Shown here: in pieces, positions 23,704 to 33,489 of the stretch
How the letters are laid out: each line of letters opens with the position of its first letter
Numbering within the stretch: the first letter of the stretch is position 1
Translations under genes and position numbers: made by a program
Notes under the pieces: model-generated
Told to the model about the DNA's origin: nothing
The model's input: only the letters and a program-made list of their open reading frames with translations
Database searches by the model: none
Source of the DNA: Petrosia ficiformis
Taxonomy: Eukaryota > Porifera > Demospongiae > Haplosclerida > Petrosiidae
Reading direction: 5' to 3'
DNA length: 64,000 nt
Assembly (NCBI GenBank): GCA_947044365.1
Contig: OX345636.1
Location: forward strand, 23,903,466 to 23,967,465

Positions 23704-24690
23704 TATGTCTTTTTCATTTTTAGTAAATATAATGCTAGCTATCTATAGACACATTGAGTAGAGTAATCTTTTTCCAGCCATAGTCACAAGGCTTTCATTG
23801 AAGAAACTAGTTACAACTTGTGATGGGTCGTGGGAACAAACAGAAGAAAAAGGAGATTAGGAACTTCCACAAAAAAAATTGCAAACAGCAAGATGGTAAG
23901 CATTCGACAAATTATGTTTTAGTGTCTCAGTGTGATGTTGTTGTCATTTTTATTCTATCAGTGTGATGTTGTTGTTTAACTCATTGGAATTCGTGGCTTC
24001 ATGCTGTCAGTCTGATGTTGTCATTTTAGTCATTTGACATTTTCATGCAGATGTCAGTTTGATGTTGCCATCTCATTTAACTATACACGAAACTTTTGCG
24101 CTTAGCATAAAGTAAAACCAAACATCATGTATTAAACTCACAGTTAGTACACTCTGACATCTCTTCAGGCTCTGATCTTGTTCGTGTTTCATACAATGAC
24201 AATAATAATTTATTATTATTATATATACTATAATTATATATTATGTACACTGTAAATTGTACTTCAAAAGAAATAACCCTCCCATGATTTCCAACTGGTC
24301 CTTAATGCAAGGTGACAACACATCCCAATTTTATTATTAAGTTGTTAGATGTCTTCTGATATAGATGTTAGCACGCTAGTTGCAGTCTTTCAAACACATC
24401 ATCTTTGCCAAACATTAATGTACTAACTAACCCTCATGCATAGAGCAGAGAAAGATAATTACTTGAAAGATAATTTTTGAATTGTGATCATAATAGTCAG
24501 GAAAAAAAGGAAATCACTATAATTTTATATACATAAACATGGCACTCATCAATGTTGAAACACAAATTATATACAAATGGAATACTATTAAATTAGCATA
24601 CTGGGAGCAACCACCAAGAATGCAAAGAAAAAAGTGTACTTAACTGAATACCAAGAAAAAAAGTGGCAACCACAATATCACTTACATGTA
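23704..24690. other. No gene seen; degenerate short repeats
   Basis: At about 23925-24070 the word 'cagt(g/c)tgatgttg(t)tgtc' recurs four or five times with drift. The rest is AT-rich noncoding. Confidence 0.5.
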
Positions 24691-25393
24691 TATTGCCTTA
24701 ATTTTTTACATTTATTGGAAATTGATACTAAACAAGTGTTTTTCCACATATCTTCAAACATCTGGTCAGAAACTTTATTTTTTGATTGAACAATATTCTT
24801 CACTGCACTTCTTAACTGCGACAACTTTTCTGGATTAAATTGGTGATATCCTTTCAGTCGACCAGAAATGGTAGAAGATTTCAATACCCCTTCTCCAAAG
24901 TATGTATGTACTGCTAACTGAATTGCCAATCGACCAATATTAAATTTGGTTTTTGTAGTATGACTTCATGAACACTTTTGAACTTAGATGGTGAGATGGC
25001 TTGGATTGGTAATTGTGTTGTCATAGAGACATCAGGTGAGTTAAAGTCTTGTTGGTAATTAGATGGGGTCTGTAGACAGCTAGGCCCTGCCTCAATTTGT
25101 GCTGTGAGATTTTCTGAAGGGAAGAAAAGGGGTTGGCAACCACTATCCCTTCTCTCCTGTGTAAATAGAGCCACCGGTTTTTCTGATGGATGGGATGGGC
25201 AACCACTATCCCTTTTGTTATCATGAATAGAGAGAAATGATTCGTCTGTTAAATCGGAGATTATTACTGGCAATCTCATTATCAATGGGAAAATGGCTGT
25301 GAACTGGTAGTGGTGGTGATACAAAAGTGTCAGCAGAAACCTGAAGACTTGAAGGAGGTGATTTGAAGGGTATAGATGGTGTAGATACTTCTG
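24690..25393 (-). pseudogene. BEN-domain gene, 3' part, interrupted by the viral insertion
   Basis: BEN domains bind DNA and recruit chromatin factors. The domain is the last exon (about 24929-24690): 'VHTYFGEGVLKSSTISGR', then 'QLRSAVKNIVQSK' and 'MWKNTCLVSISNKCKKLRQ'. Upstream is a low-complexity, Ser/Pro-rich region with an internal repeat (RDSGCPSHPSEKP / RDSGCQPLFFPSEN, about 25120-25230). The frame changes near 25240-25260. Coding similarity continues on the far side of the insertion: the frame at 33770-33880 (minus) runs into the frame at 25363 and below if the viral element and one copy of the 31-bp repeat are ignored. So this exon was split by the insertion. Confidence 0.7.
25363..25393. 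repeat. 31-bp target-site duplication, left copy
   Basis: Begins ttgaagggtatagatgg and ends gatacttctg. It is identical to 33770-33800 and flanks the element. On the minus strand it is coding sequence of the BEN gene (reads STPSIPF). Confidence 0.93.
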
Positions 25394-25486
25394 GACCTTA
25401 ATCACTCTATTAGCACTCCTTTAATCAGGTATGACCTCCGGAGGTCATACCTGATTAAAGGAGTGCTAATAGAGTGATTAAGGTCC
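25393..25486. repeat. Left terminal palindrome (94 bp)
   Basis: Perfect 47-bp arms centred on GACCTCC/GGAGGTC at 25439/25440, with no loop. The outermost G is shared with the host. As single-stranded DNA this folds into a complete hairpin like parvoviral telomeres, which prime replication by strand folding. Its outer sequence GGACCTTAATCACTC also appears at the right end. Confidence 0.95.
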
Positions 25487-25539
25487 TGTGTTTATACAAG
25501 TTATTAGCACATATGTACATATTTACCTATAAAATAATA

Positions 25540-25960
25540 AATATTATTATATAATAAATAATAATAATTGTGATTAAGAATAGTGATTAACTTTTTTTTT
25601 TTTTGGTGATTAAGAATGTGATTAATAATAGTGATTAATGAAATATTTATTATGTGATTAAGTACCTTAATCACTCTATTAGCACTCCTTTAATCAGGTA
25701 TGACCTCGAGGTCATACCTGATTAAAGGAGTGCTAATAGAGTGATTAAGGTACTGTGTTTATACAAGTTATTAGTACATATGTACATATTATAATAGTAA
25801 TAATTGTGATTAAGAATAGTGATTAACATTTATTTTTTTTAATAGTGATTAAAGAAATATTTATTATGTGATTAAGAATGTGATTAAGAATAGTGATTAA
25901 GCATATTTATTGTGATTAAGAATGTGATTAAGAATAGTGATTAAGCATTTTAAAGTATTC
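25540..25960. repeat. Iterated GTGATTAAG words, candidate Rep-binding repeats
   Basis: The 9-mer GTGATTAAG and close variants (gtgattaagaatagtgatta) recur more than ten times at spacings of about 11-16 bp. The complement cluster is at 33420-33610 at the other end. Such iterons next to a hairpin are what parvoviral replication proteins bind (GACC or ACCA repeats in known viruses); that role here is inference. Confidence 0.6.
25661..25754. repeat. Second, internal copy of the terminal palindrome
   Basis: Perfect 47-bp arms (AGTACCTTAATC... outward, centre GACCTC/GAGGTC at 25707/25708). Same body as the terminal palindrome but with a different centre and different outermost bases. The sequence after it (to about 25955) repeats the subterminal region of the first unit with drift. 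So the left end carries two terminal units in tandem. Confidence 0.93.
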
Positions 25961-26015
25961 TTAGTATATTTCAGTATATTTCAGTATATTTCATTAGCTT
26001 AATAGCTTTAGAAAG

Positions 26016-26819
26016 ATGAGCAAGCAAGAAGAAATGGAAGTAACTAAATCACTTCCAGCAGCTAGTTTAGCTAGAAGTTATTCGAAACAATCATCTACTG
26101 ATGAAGAACCTATACCTATCGAACCTTTACCAGGAATAAATACATCTCTTCAAGTGTTGTTCGATTACTTAGGATCATTCGTTGAAATCATGAGTAATTT
26201 TACTTCTACCTTTACTCCAGTTATTCATATTGCTGTTTTCATTGCATATTTGCAAGCATATGGCATTTCTTTTGTGCCTGAGTTTGTGATGTGTTTGTTT
26301 GACAAAGCTGTACGTGATATAAGTGGTGATCCTTTAGAAAAACAACTTGGAGATAAACGTACTAGCACTCTAATGAAACTATCATATATGGCTATACCTA
26401 GACGACTTAGAGAGATGGCCATACAAGGTGGATGTAAACATATACAAAGTGTAGTGTACGAGCTTTATTTCAATAATAGAAACCTCTACCATAATACTTG
26501 GTTCGAATCTTTCTCTTACACTTATAATGCTGAATTCTCTAACTTGATTTTCGGTTTGCAAGATAAACTATGGCCAAACTATGCAAAACAAACTTTTGGG
26601 TCAGAAGTTGAAGGTACAGATGGAGCTCCTATAGACTTAGATTCTGAGACAACAATCAAAGCTGGAGTTGAGTATTATAGGTCAAAAACAGATAGAGATG
26701 GGAAACAATCACAATGTGAGGTTCTTAGGATTAAGGGTAGCATTAAAGAATTTCTTGATTTTCAATTACACAAAAATGATGATAGTGGTGGTGTTGAGGG
26801 TGATTTTATCTTAGTATAG
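26016..26819 (+). CDS. Viral ORF A (267 aa), unknown function
   Basis: Intact. Polar N terminus ('MSKQEEMEVTKSLPAASLARSYSKQ', of which the first ~40 residues look disordered), a hydrophobic helical stretch at about residues 65-90 ('VIHIAVFIAYLQAYGISFVP'), then a mixed alpha/beta body and an acidic tail. No known motif recognised. Upstream is a threefold 'ttcagtatat' repeat (about 25968-25993) that may form the core promoter. Its stop lies 58 bp inside the opposite-strand Rep frame, so the two are tail-to-tail and overlap. Candidates include a structural or accessory protein; I cannot choose. Confidence 0.7.
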   Translation: MSKQEEMEVTKSLPAASLARSYSKQSSTDEEPIPIEPLPGINTSLQVLFDYLGSFVEIMSNFTSTFTPVIHIAVFIAYLQAYGISFVPEFVMCLFDKAVRDISGDPLEKQLGDKRTSTLMKLSYMAIPRRLREMAIQGGCKHIQSVVYELYFNNRNLYHNTWFESFSYTYNAEFSNLIFGLQDKLWPNYAKQTFGSEVEGTDGAPIDLDSETTIKAGVEYYRSKTDRDGKQSQCEVLRIKGSIKEFLDFQLHKNDDSGGVEGDFILV

Positions 26820-28580
26820 ATACTCCAATTGGTAACTACAGGTATGTAGTTTGTGTTCAAAGAGGTGTTACTGATGAATATGCAATGAATGTAATTCTTT
26901 TCCCTATTATCATCAATAAACCTTATAAAATTAATAGGTGAAATAACAATAGGTTTTTTAACAAATTGAAATGAATTAGGAAAATGGAATATGAATACAC
27001 GATTATTTAAAGTAGTCATCTCACTATGAGATTGTTCTCTACTAAATACTTGATCAAGAGGGTAATTAGAAGTAACGAAACAAGGTGTTCTTTTAACTTC
27101 AATTGGAGCTTTATATTTGATATTTATACTTGTAGTTTCACCTTCCCATAATTTTTTAATTGTAGACAAAGAATGGACTGGTATTGTTGAAACATCTTCA
27201 AACAGAAAGCAAGTACGATATGAAGCTTCACTAAAAGCAAACTGCCCTCCTTGTTCAGTGTACGAACCGAAACGAACAAGTAGCCTTTTAATGATATTTA
27301 TTATGAGAGTTTTACCACTAGAACTTGCACCATATATGTAAATGCAATTTCTTTTCCCTGATGTTTTATTTACTACTTCATAAATTGCTCAACAAAAGTA
27401 TCTAATATCATCTTCAGAAAATTGCTGGAACCTAAGTAAACCAAAGAGAAATTTAATTGAATCTTCACTTGATGCATAATCTGTATTTGATTTAGGAGCT
27501 AAAGTGTTATGGAAATTCCTCCAATCCCATTGAGTTATTTTGTCATGAACCCATCTCTCCAAAGCCCTATTCCACTGTTTAGCCATACCTCCTGCACTAA
27601 ACTGTTCATAGTCTTTCTTACTCAATTTTATATGAACACTACTAGCATCTATACAGCCATATTTTTGGAAGAATGAATATATCTTCATAAAAGGAGATGT
27701 AGAATGTGATGTTATAACTGTTCTTTGTTGAAAGCAATTTATATGGTTTTTTGTAAGCCTATGCTTAAAAGCAATATACCATTCAGGATGTTCGTAAAAT
27801 ATGCAACTATATAAAGAATCGTTACCTTTCTTGTAGCACATAATATCTTTTTTGCACAAAGGGTTGAGTTTGTTATTATAGCCTGAAGCATAATCAGGTC
27901 TAGCTAATGCCCCAACAGCAATGTAATTAGTCATTCCACACCACGGTGACATATTCCCAGAGATACTTGCAAATGCCATTTTACGAAAAAAAAATTTCCT
28001 AACATTTTTTTTTATAAACTCATCTTCACAGCCAAAATATTTGTTAAAAGCACCCCTAAACCTTTGAGGTTGCCATTCTTTAGAAGAAATAAGAATACAG
28101 TGATAATGTTGATATTATTGTATGCTCTCCATAAACTATTTCTAAAATTTCTTGTGTACTTTGTGAAAGCTCACCATCACTATTAGCCCTCTCTTCTGTT
28201 TGTTCTCCTTCTTCTTCTTCTTCTTCTTCTTCTTCTTGTTCTTCTTCCTCTTCTTCTTCTTGCTCTTCTTCGATTTCTTCTACTATTTCATGTTCTTCTC
28301 TTTCTTCATCTTCTTGGTCTTTTTCTGCTTGAATTGATTCTTCTATTTCTTCTTCATGAATTCTTTCTAAACCCCAATTCAACATTATGTGAGGTTCTAC
28401 ATAATCTTCTGGTAGGGTTTGTTCAACATCTTTATTCAAGAACTGATCAGCAAACTCTCTCTGCCTGATAGACAACGTTTTAATATGGTCGAACTCAACA
28501 TCGTAATCAGACAGATCATCATCTTCTTCAACCCTTGGGTATTTACTTGAAGAAGGTTGTTCGCTCTGTCTTTTACTCAT
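26762..28580 (-). pseudogene. Viral Rep (NS1-like: HUH nuclease and SF3 helicase), broken
   Basis: Rolling-hairpin replication initiator: nicks one strand, stays covalently attached through Tyr, and unwinds. N-terminal part (28580-28120): nuclear-type basic residues, then a long Glu run encoded by a TTC-type repeat on the plus strand. In the next frame HYH (codons 28108-28100) is the HUH metal site. Some 76 codons on, 'GYNNK' (Tyr at 27880) fits the YxxK motif. Walker A 'GASSSGKT' is at 27331-27308, Walker B-like 'LFEDV' at about 27210, a K..W-G..-K stretch ('KLWEGETTSINIKYK') at about 27145-27105, and sensor-1 Asn in 'FVTSNYPL' at about 27075. Breaks: a frameshift between about 28135 and 28110 (just before HYH) and an in-frame TGA at 27391-27389 (before Walker A). 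The family call rests on motif order and spacing; the nuclease part before HYH is not clearly visible. Confidence 0.85.
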
Positions 28581-28688
28581 TTTGAAATAAACAAATTAAA
28601 TAAAGGTCATCATTTTATAATAAATTAAAACCACAAGACACGCCTATCTATGACTATATAAGAAGAATTTATTTCATTTATTTTAATA
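28581..28688. promoter_or_regulatory. Divergent promoter between Rep and B1
   Basis: 108 bp between two head-to-head start codons. On the plus strand 'gactatataagaag' (about 28648-28661) is a good TATA box about 30 bp before B1. On the minus strand 'ttataaaatga' (complement of about 28606-28616) can serve Rep. A compact bidirectional promoter fits a small viral genome. Confidence 0.6.
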
Positions 28689-29141
28689 ATGCAAAATTAT
28701 TTCAACTGTGAAATTAACGGCAAAGATTTAGAACTCAAAGTTATAAGTCAGTTCGCTTTTAGTCAATACAAAATATTTGACATTGACTTTTGTACACCGA
28801 ACAATTTGAAAGTTAGATTTTGGAGAGGAAAAGACGCTTTAACTATATATCTATACTCAAGTATAATAATTGGAGTGAACGATGTCTTACAAATCAAATA
28901 TGAAGACTTCATTGCTCAAAGGGAAGGCAAAATCAATGGTGAAATTCACAAATGCTTCCCAACATCAAGAATCAAATCCTGTACAGCATGTCACAAAAGA
29001 CATTGGGGAGGACACCAGCCAAATTGCAAGTGGGGAGAAACATGCGAAAGAGTTGTCATCGAATTCGCAAACCATTTCGAAATCCCAGAAGGAGCATGCC
29101 CCTATCCAGACAGATTGCCAGACATCAACTACAAACCTTGA
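28689..29141 (+). CDS. Viral ORF B1 (150 aa), Cys/His-rich
   Basis: Intact. Begins 'MQNYFNCEINGKDLELK'. The C-terminal third has 'CTACHKRHWGGHQPNCKWGETC' and then 'EGACPYPDRLPD'. The C-x2-C-x2-H..H-x3-C-x5-C spacing suggests zinc binding. The last 260 bases overlap B2 in another frame. In densoviruses two NS proteins overlap in this way, but I see no sequence relation. Function unknown. Confidence 0.65.
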   Translation: MQNYFNCEINGKDLELKVISQFAFSQYKIFDIDFCTPNNLKVRFWRGKDALTIYLYSSIIIGVNDVLQIKYEDFIAQREGKINGEIHKCFPTSRIKSCTACHKRHWGGHQPNCKWGETCERVVIEFANHFEIPEGACPYPDRLPDINYKP

Positions 29142-29892
29142 AACACCGAAACAAGTCTTAACTCCAGAGACTGGAATGAAGAGGAAATTAGAAGAACAAC
29201 AACAAGAACAACCAGCTAAAAAAAGTAAGGAAGATGAGGAAGAAGAGCCTAATTATCTTTATGAATTTAAAGATAAAATAGTTGCAATTGATCCTAAACA
29301 ATATATGAATGAATATGTCAAGAAAAATGGAAGCAAATATATGAAAATATTGTCTATTGATTATTCATGCTGGGATAATATCCCTTTAAATTTACAATTA
29401 GGTCATGATGTGTTCAAACAATCATCATATGCATTAGCTTTAGTTCCTTCTCCTAGAAATTTTGAAGAATATAATGAAATGCGTTATCCTTTGGCTTTCT
29501 TTATTGAAAAATTTGTAGCATGTGTTCCAAATCAATATGCAATCAAAGGAATTAACTTTGTTAATGGAGTTGAGATTATAGATTGCTTTAAATGGTTACA
29601 TACTATTGCTAATTCAACAGACTTTGAAGATTTTGTTAAAATCATCATAGGATCTAGTTGTTTAGCTGATAGGCATAGAGCTAAAAGATATAATGCACTG
29701 ATATTTAATGATTTTGTTTTGAGAAGGCTAGGAGTAGCATTCCTAGGCTATTTCTGTAATAAATGTGAAGTAGCAAGAGGAATTCTACAAGCTAAAGATG
29801 ATGATATTGATTTCAATTCTATAAGTGAGCACATAATGAATGAAGTCATTAGTGATGATGATGATGATAAATTTGATATATGGGATTTCTAA
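28882..29892 (+). CDS. Viral ORF B2 (336 aa), overlaps B1
   Basis: Intact. First ~110 residues are polar, Lys/Gln/Ser-rich, ending in a bipartite-like nuclear signal ('KRKLEEQQQEQPAKKSK', about residues 99-115). The folded part (about 120-330) is rich in aromatics ('PKQYMNEYVKKNGSKYMK', 'SSYALALVPSPRNFEEYN'), with an Asp-rich tail. The true start could be spliced from B1, since the overlap region reads open in both frames. No known family recognised. A poly-T run and ATTAAA follow at about 29893-29935. Confidence 0.7.
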   Translation: MSYKSNMKTSLLKGKAKSMVKFTNASQHQESNPVQHVTKDIGEDTSQIASGEKHAKELSSNSQTISKSQKEHAPIQTDCQTSTTNLETPKQVLTPETGMKRKLEEQQQEQPAKKSKEDEEEEPNYLYEFKDKIVAIDPKQYMNEYVKKNGSKYMKILSIDYSCWDNIPLNLQLGHDVFKQSSYALALVPSPRNFEEYNEMRYPLAFFIEKFVACVPNQYAIKGINFVNGVEIIDCFKWLHTIANSTDFEDFVKIIIGSSCLADRHRAKRYNALIFNDFVLRRLGVAFLGYFCNKCEVARGILQAKDDDIDFNSISEHIMNEVISDDDDDKFDIWDF

Positions 29893-30046
29893 TTTTTTTT
29901 TTTTTTTAGGATTTGCTCATTTAACACTTAAAATTAAACCTGTTAGACTATTTTGATTATTTTGATGTATTTTGATTGATTTATAATTTGATTTATGTAA
30001 TCTTTATTTAAAAAAAAAATTAAACACAAGTCATGAAAATACACAG

Positions 30047-31173
30047 TCATTCATGATGCTTTCTTTCACTATCTTCAAAAAATCTTTTGCCTAATCTATC
30101 ATAATCAGTTATCATTGTACTTTCTATTTTCAATTCTCTTGATTTGGCTATATCAATTAAATGAATATAACAGACATCTAGTTGTTCATTACAAGCTTCA
30201 GGAGACATAGAATTACTCCTAACACTATGCAATAAAGTAGCTAAAGTAATTGGCACATCAGTTACATAGTTCATATCTTGATCTTCAATTCCTTTTTTGG
30301 TTAATTGATCGAAAACCTCAGCCCTAATCAACCCTAAAACTCTATTTTTATCTTCTAAATCTTTGTAAAGATTATTACTATCTTCCATCTCTGATTGGGA
30401 AGAATAATCACCACTATCACCTTCACCACCTACATTTGGACTAGCTGGAGGAGTAGACTCTGTTTCATTTGAAGGTAAAGTACCTAAAGTTTGGCTTTTA
30501 GTATCACCTTTTTCTTTCATAATTTTACGAAATTGTGTTAGTTCATACTTATAGTCTAAGTATTGTTTGTAGCTTCTTTCTAATAACCTCAAATCTATAG
30601 TAGGTTTTTCATTAAATGAAGCTTTCCATACTTCTTCTACTATATCTAAGAAATATCTTGAAATAACCTCTTGATCTGATTCTTCTGTATATTCATCTTC
30701 TTCAGCTATTTTCTCAATATCTACATTACCCATTATAGTTTTCCTATTGCCTTTTCCACCTGACATTGGCATAACTATAACCCTTCCTTTTCTGCCATTT
30801 TTAGGTTTAGACAAAATGAATTGTGGCTTTTGGAAATGCTGTACTTTCATATAGTACAATTCACACGATACAAACATAAAATAAACCTTCCATCTACCCT
30901 CTTCTTATTAGACCACACCTGAGTTCTCTTCATATTCGTCTTCTTCCATCCAACAGTAAATGTGATTTTTAAATATTGGGGATGACTAGACATAAATTGA
31001 ACTATCATTGGTTTAGTCAATTCTTTGTAGTCTAAACCCATTGAAGGCTTTTCGACCAAATGAATTTCTTTGTTATATAACCAATCATCATAAGCTTCTT
31101 CAATTCTGCTCTCATATCTTTTCTGTGCTTCACGATCATCAGGGCCAGCTGAGTAAACTGATGTGAACGACAT
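30047..31173 (-). pseudogene. Viral ORF C, split by a frameshift
   Basis: Two frames overlap at 30847-30877: an N-terminal 108 codons from 31173 and a C-terminal 276 codons. The reading fits better as one protein of about 370 residues with a -1 shift near 30893, because the sequence in the second frame stays protein-like upstream of its first Met. The first part is charged; the second has a Gly/Lys-rich basic patch ('KPKNGRKGRVIVMPMSGGKG'), then helical acidic segments and a Ser/Pro linker. An AATAAA for this strand lies at about 30003-30008. Function unknown. If the short overlap is real instead, these are two genes. Confidence 0.6.
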
Positions 31174-31212
31174 TTTTAAGTTAAACCTCTTATTAAAATT
31201 AAATTATTAAAA

Positions 31213-33230
31213 TTATAAATTGAAATGTACTTGTTGTTCATTGTCATGATGATGTTCATCATCATGATGTTCTTCATCATGATGATGTTCATCTTCATCT
31301 TCATCTTCTTCTTTTTTTTCTTCTTTTGTAGGTAAACTACTTTCATCTTCTTTAACGAAAGTTACTTTATCATCTTTATTAAGAAAGCTGATTATAGAAG
31401 GTAAAGGATTTTTTGTTCCCACAGCAACACAACTATTAACTTTAGAATTTTCATCTGTTAGACATACTGTAGGTATATTTGGTAATATAATAGCTTCACC
31501 ATCATCAGTTGAAACTACTCTATGATGTAGACCATTAGATTCAGCCAAGACAAAAGGTAAAAACATACTAGCAGCTCCAGCAATATCTTTGCCAAAGCTT
31601 AATATATCATTAATATTAATTTTAATCTTGTGGAGATGTAATTCGAAATATCTATCAAGAAAGTATTTTTCCTTTTCTTAACTCCTCTGATTTCTCTTCC
31701 AATAAAACAACATACACCTCTTTTTTTAACAGCACCATTAATCAGCAAATTGACCCTATCTCTATCAGTAGCAATATTATCATTATTTTTGTGTTGTTTA
31801 TTAGAAACAATTCCACTATCATGATCTTTATCAAACCCCATTCCTGATATAGTTAGCACACCTGTTCTACCTCTTTCAGCTATTATTTCTGAATCCCAAA
31901 GCTCGTTGTTATAATATTTATCAATAGGCATTAAACTCTCATGATATATCATTTCAACTTCTATTTTAGGCATGTCTACATCATACCACAAAGCAACCAA
32001 AGCACTAGCATCTTTAACATCTTTGATATCAAGCATAGATGATTTTTGATATGAAAGCCTAACCAAACCATGTATATTTTCGCCTGGAATGAAAGATTGC
32101 ATAGCCATATGCTCGAAACCAGTTTGGAAATGTTGTACTATTTCGTATTAAGGATAGTACCTAAGTGTAAAAGTTTGAATTTTATTCACATCTACTTTCC
32201 TGTCATATATATTACTAACTCTAGTAAGAGTTTGGGAATAATAAATAAAAGAATCTTTCCTTTGAGGAATCAAAGAGCATCTTTCTTCGAATTCAAATGA
32301 GGATGTAGGCTTCTCTCTATTAATTATTTCATCACCCCTTTCGTCTTCGAAAATTGCTAAATCACCTAATTCAATAGGCTGTGTAGAAAAAACTATTTGT
32401 GTTGAATAACATATACTAAGACTTGATAAAGTTTCATGGAAACCATAATTAACCAAGCTATCTATATTATGCATTTGAAAGTTAGCTTTGTGAACAACTG
32501 AATTTGTAACTTTGAAATGAGTGAGCATTGGAACTGTTAAAACAGTTTTGCCATTTAAAACTTTACTTGAAGCAGGTAAATCAGGTATTTGGTAATCTAT
32601 AACTTCAAACTTCTCCATATAATTTCTAAACTTCTGCTTATTTAAAGGCTGAGGTTTGTCACCAAAGAAAGACAAATCTACTGTAAAATTAGATTCCATT
32701 GCATCTTGTTGTATTGTGATATTGTTTTTACCTATAAATTCGTCAACTGACTCTAATACACCATCATCTTCTTCAATTTCCATCATTTCAGGTCTATAAT
32801 CTATAATCCCATCACCACTCATTCCACTAAACAAGGCATAGGACTTAGGAATATTAACTGGAGTATCTTCTACTTCTTCTTCTTCAGGAACTGTTCTTTT
32901 AGTTATTACTTTATCTTCAACACTCCTATCAAACCCACTAGTTGTAATCTTTATCTTTTGTTCATCAACAACTTTCTGTAGATTAGCAACTTTCTTTGAT
33001 AAAGATTTATTATCCTTCATAGCTTGTTCGTGGAGGACAATAAGTTTATTAGCAGCACTCTTAGACAAAACACTATCATCTTTAGGTTTTTTCTTTGGAA
33101 TACCACTAGGAATATCTTCTAAAAGACGTTTAGTAGCTTTAGCTAAAGCTTTAGTAGTCAACCCTTTTTTAGTAGCCATTTTCTTTAAGGATAAAAAAAA
33201 ATAAAATATGTTAATCACTTTCTTAATCAC
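31213..33230 (-). pseudogene. Viral ORF D, largest gene; candidate structural protein, broken
   Basis: The frame from 33230 runs 360 codons to a TAA at 32150-32148, continues in the same frame to 31599, then continues in the -1 frame (shift near 31665-31680 in an A-rich tract) to 31213: about 670 residues in all. N terminus very basic ('KKGLTTKALAKATKRLL', 'PKKKPKDD'), then a coiled-coil-like stretch, an acidic linker, a beta-rich body (about 32700-31700) and a His/Asp/Glu-rich tail ('HHHDEEHHDDEHHHDNE'). It is the last long gene next to a hairpin, where parvoviruses keep VP. I see no phospholipase A2 motif, and the capsid role is inference from position, size and basic N terminus. Confidence 0.65.
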
Positions 33231-33239
33231 ATTTATTAC

Positions 33240-33420
33240 TCATTATTATTATTATATTACATACATATATATATATATTACATTATATATATATATTACA
33301 TTATATATATATTACTTTTTATATATATATTACTTTATACATATATAATAATAATATATATATATATAATAATAATAATAATAATATATATATATATAAA
33401 TATATATATATAACAATGTA
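33240..33420. repeat. (TA)n/(TAATA)n tract upstream of viral ORF D
   Basis: About 180 bp of almost pure A and T with repeated 'atatatatata' and 'ataataataata', between ORF D and the right terminal repeat. It probably contains the ORF D promoter; expansion after integration is also possible. Confidence 0.8.
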
Positions 33421-33489
33421 GTGATTAAGAATATGATTAAAGTTTTTTTGTTTTTTAAAAATATATATAATACATTACAATACTTTAAA

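Noticed and set aside
28080..28580. Stand-alone acidic viral protein
   Set aside because: Possible, but the HUH-helicase frame starts where it ends, without its own start codon nearby; one disrupted gene is simpler.
33240..33420. Replication origin in the TA tract
   Set aside because: Low-complexity AT alone is not evidence; the iterons and hairpins nearby are better candidates.
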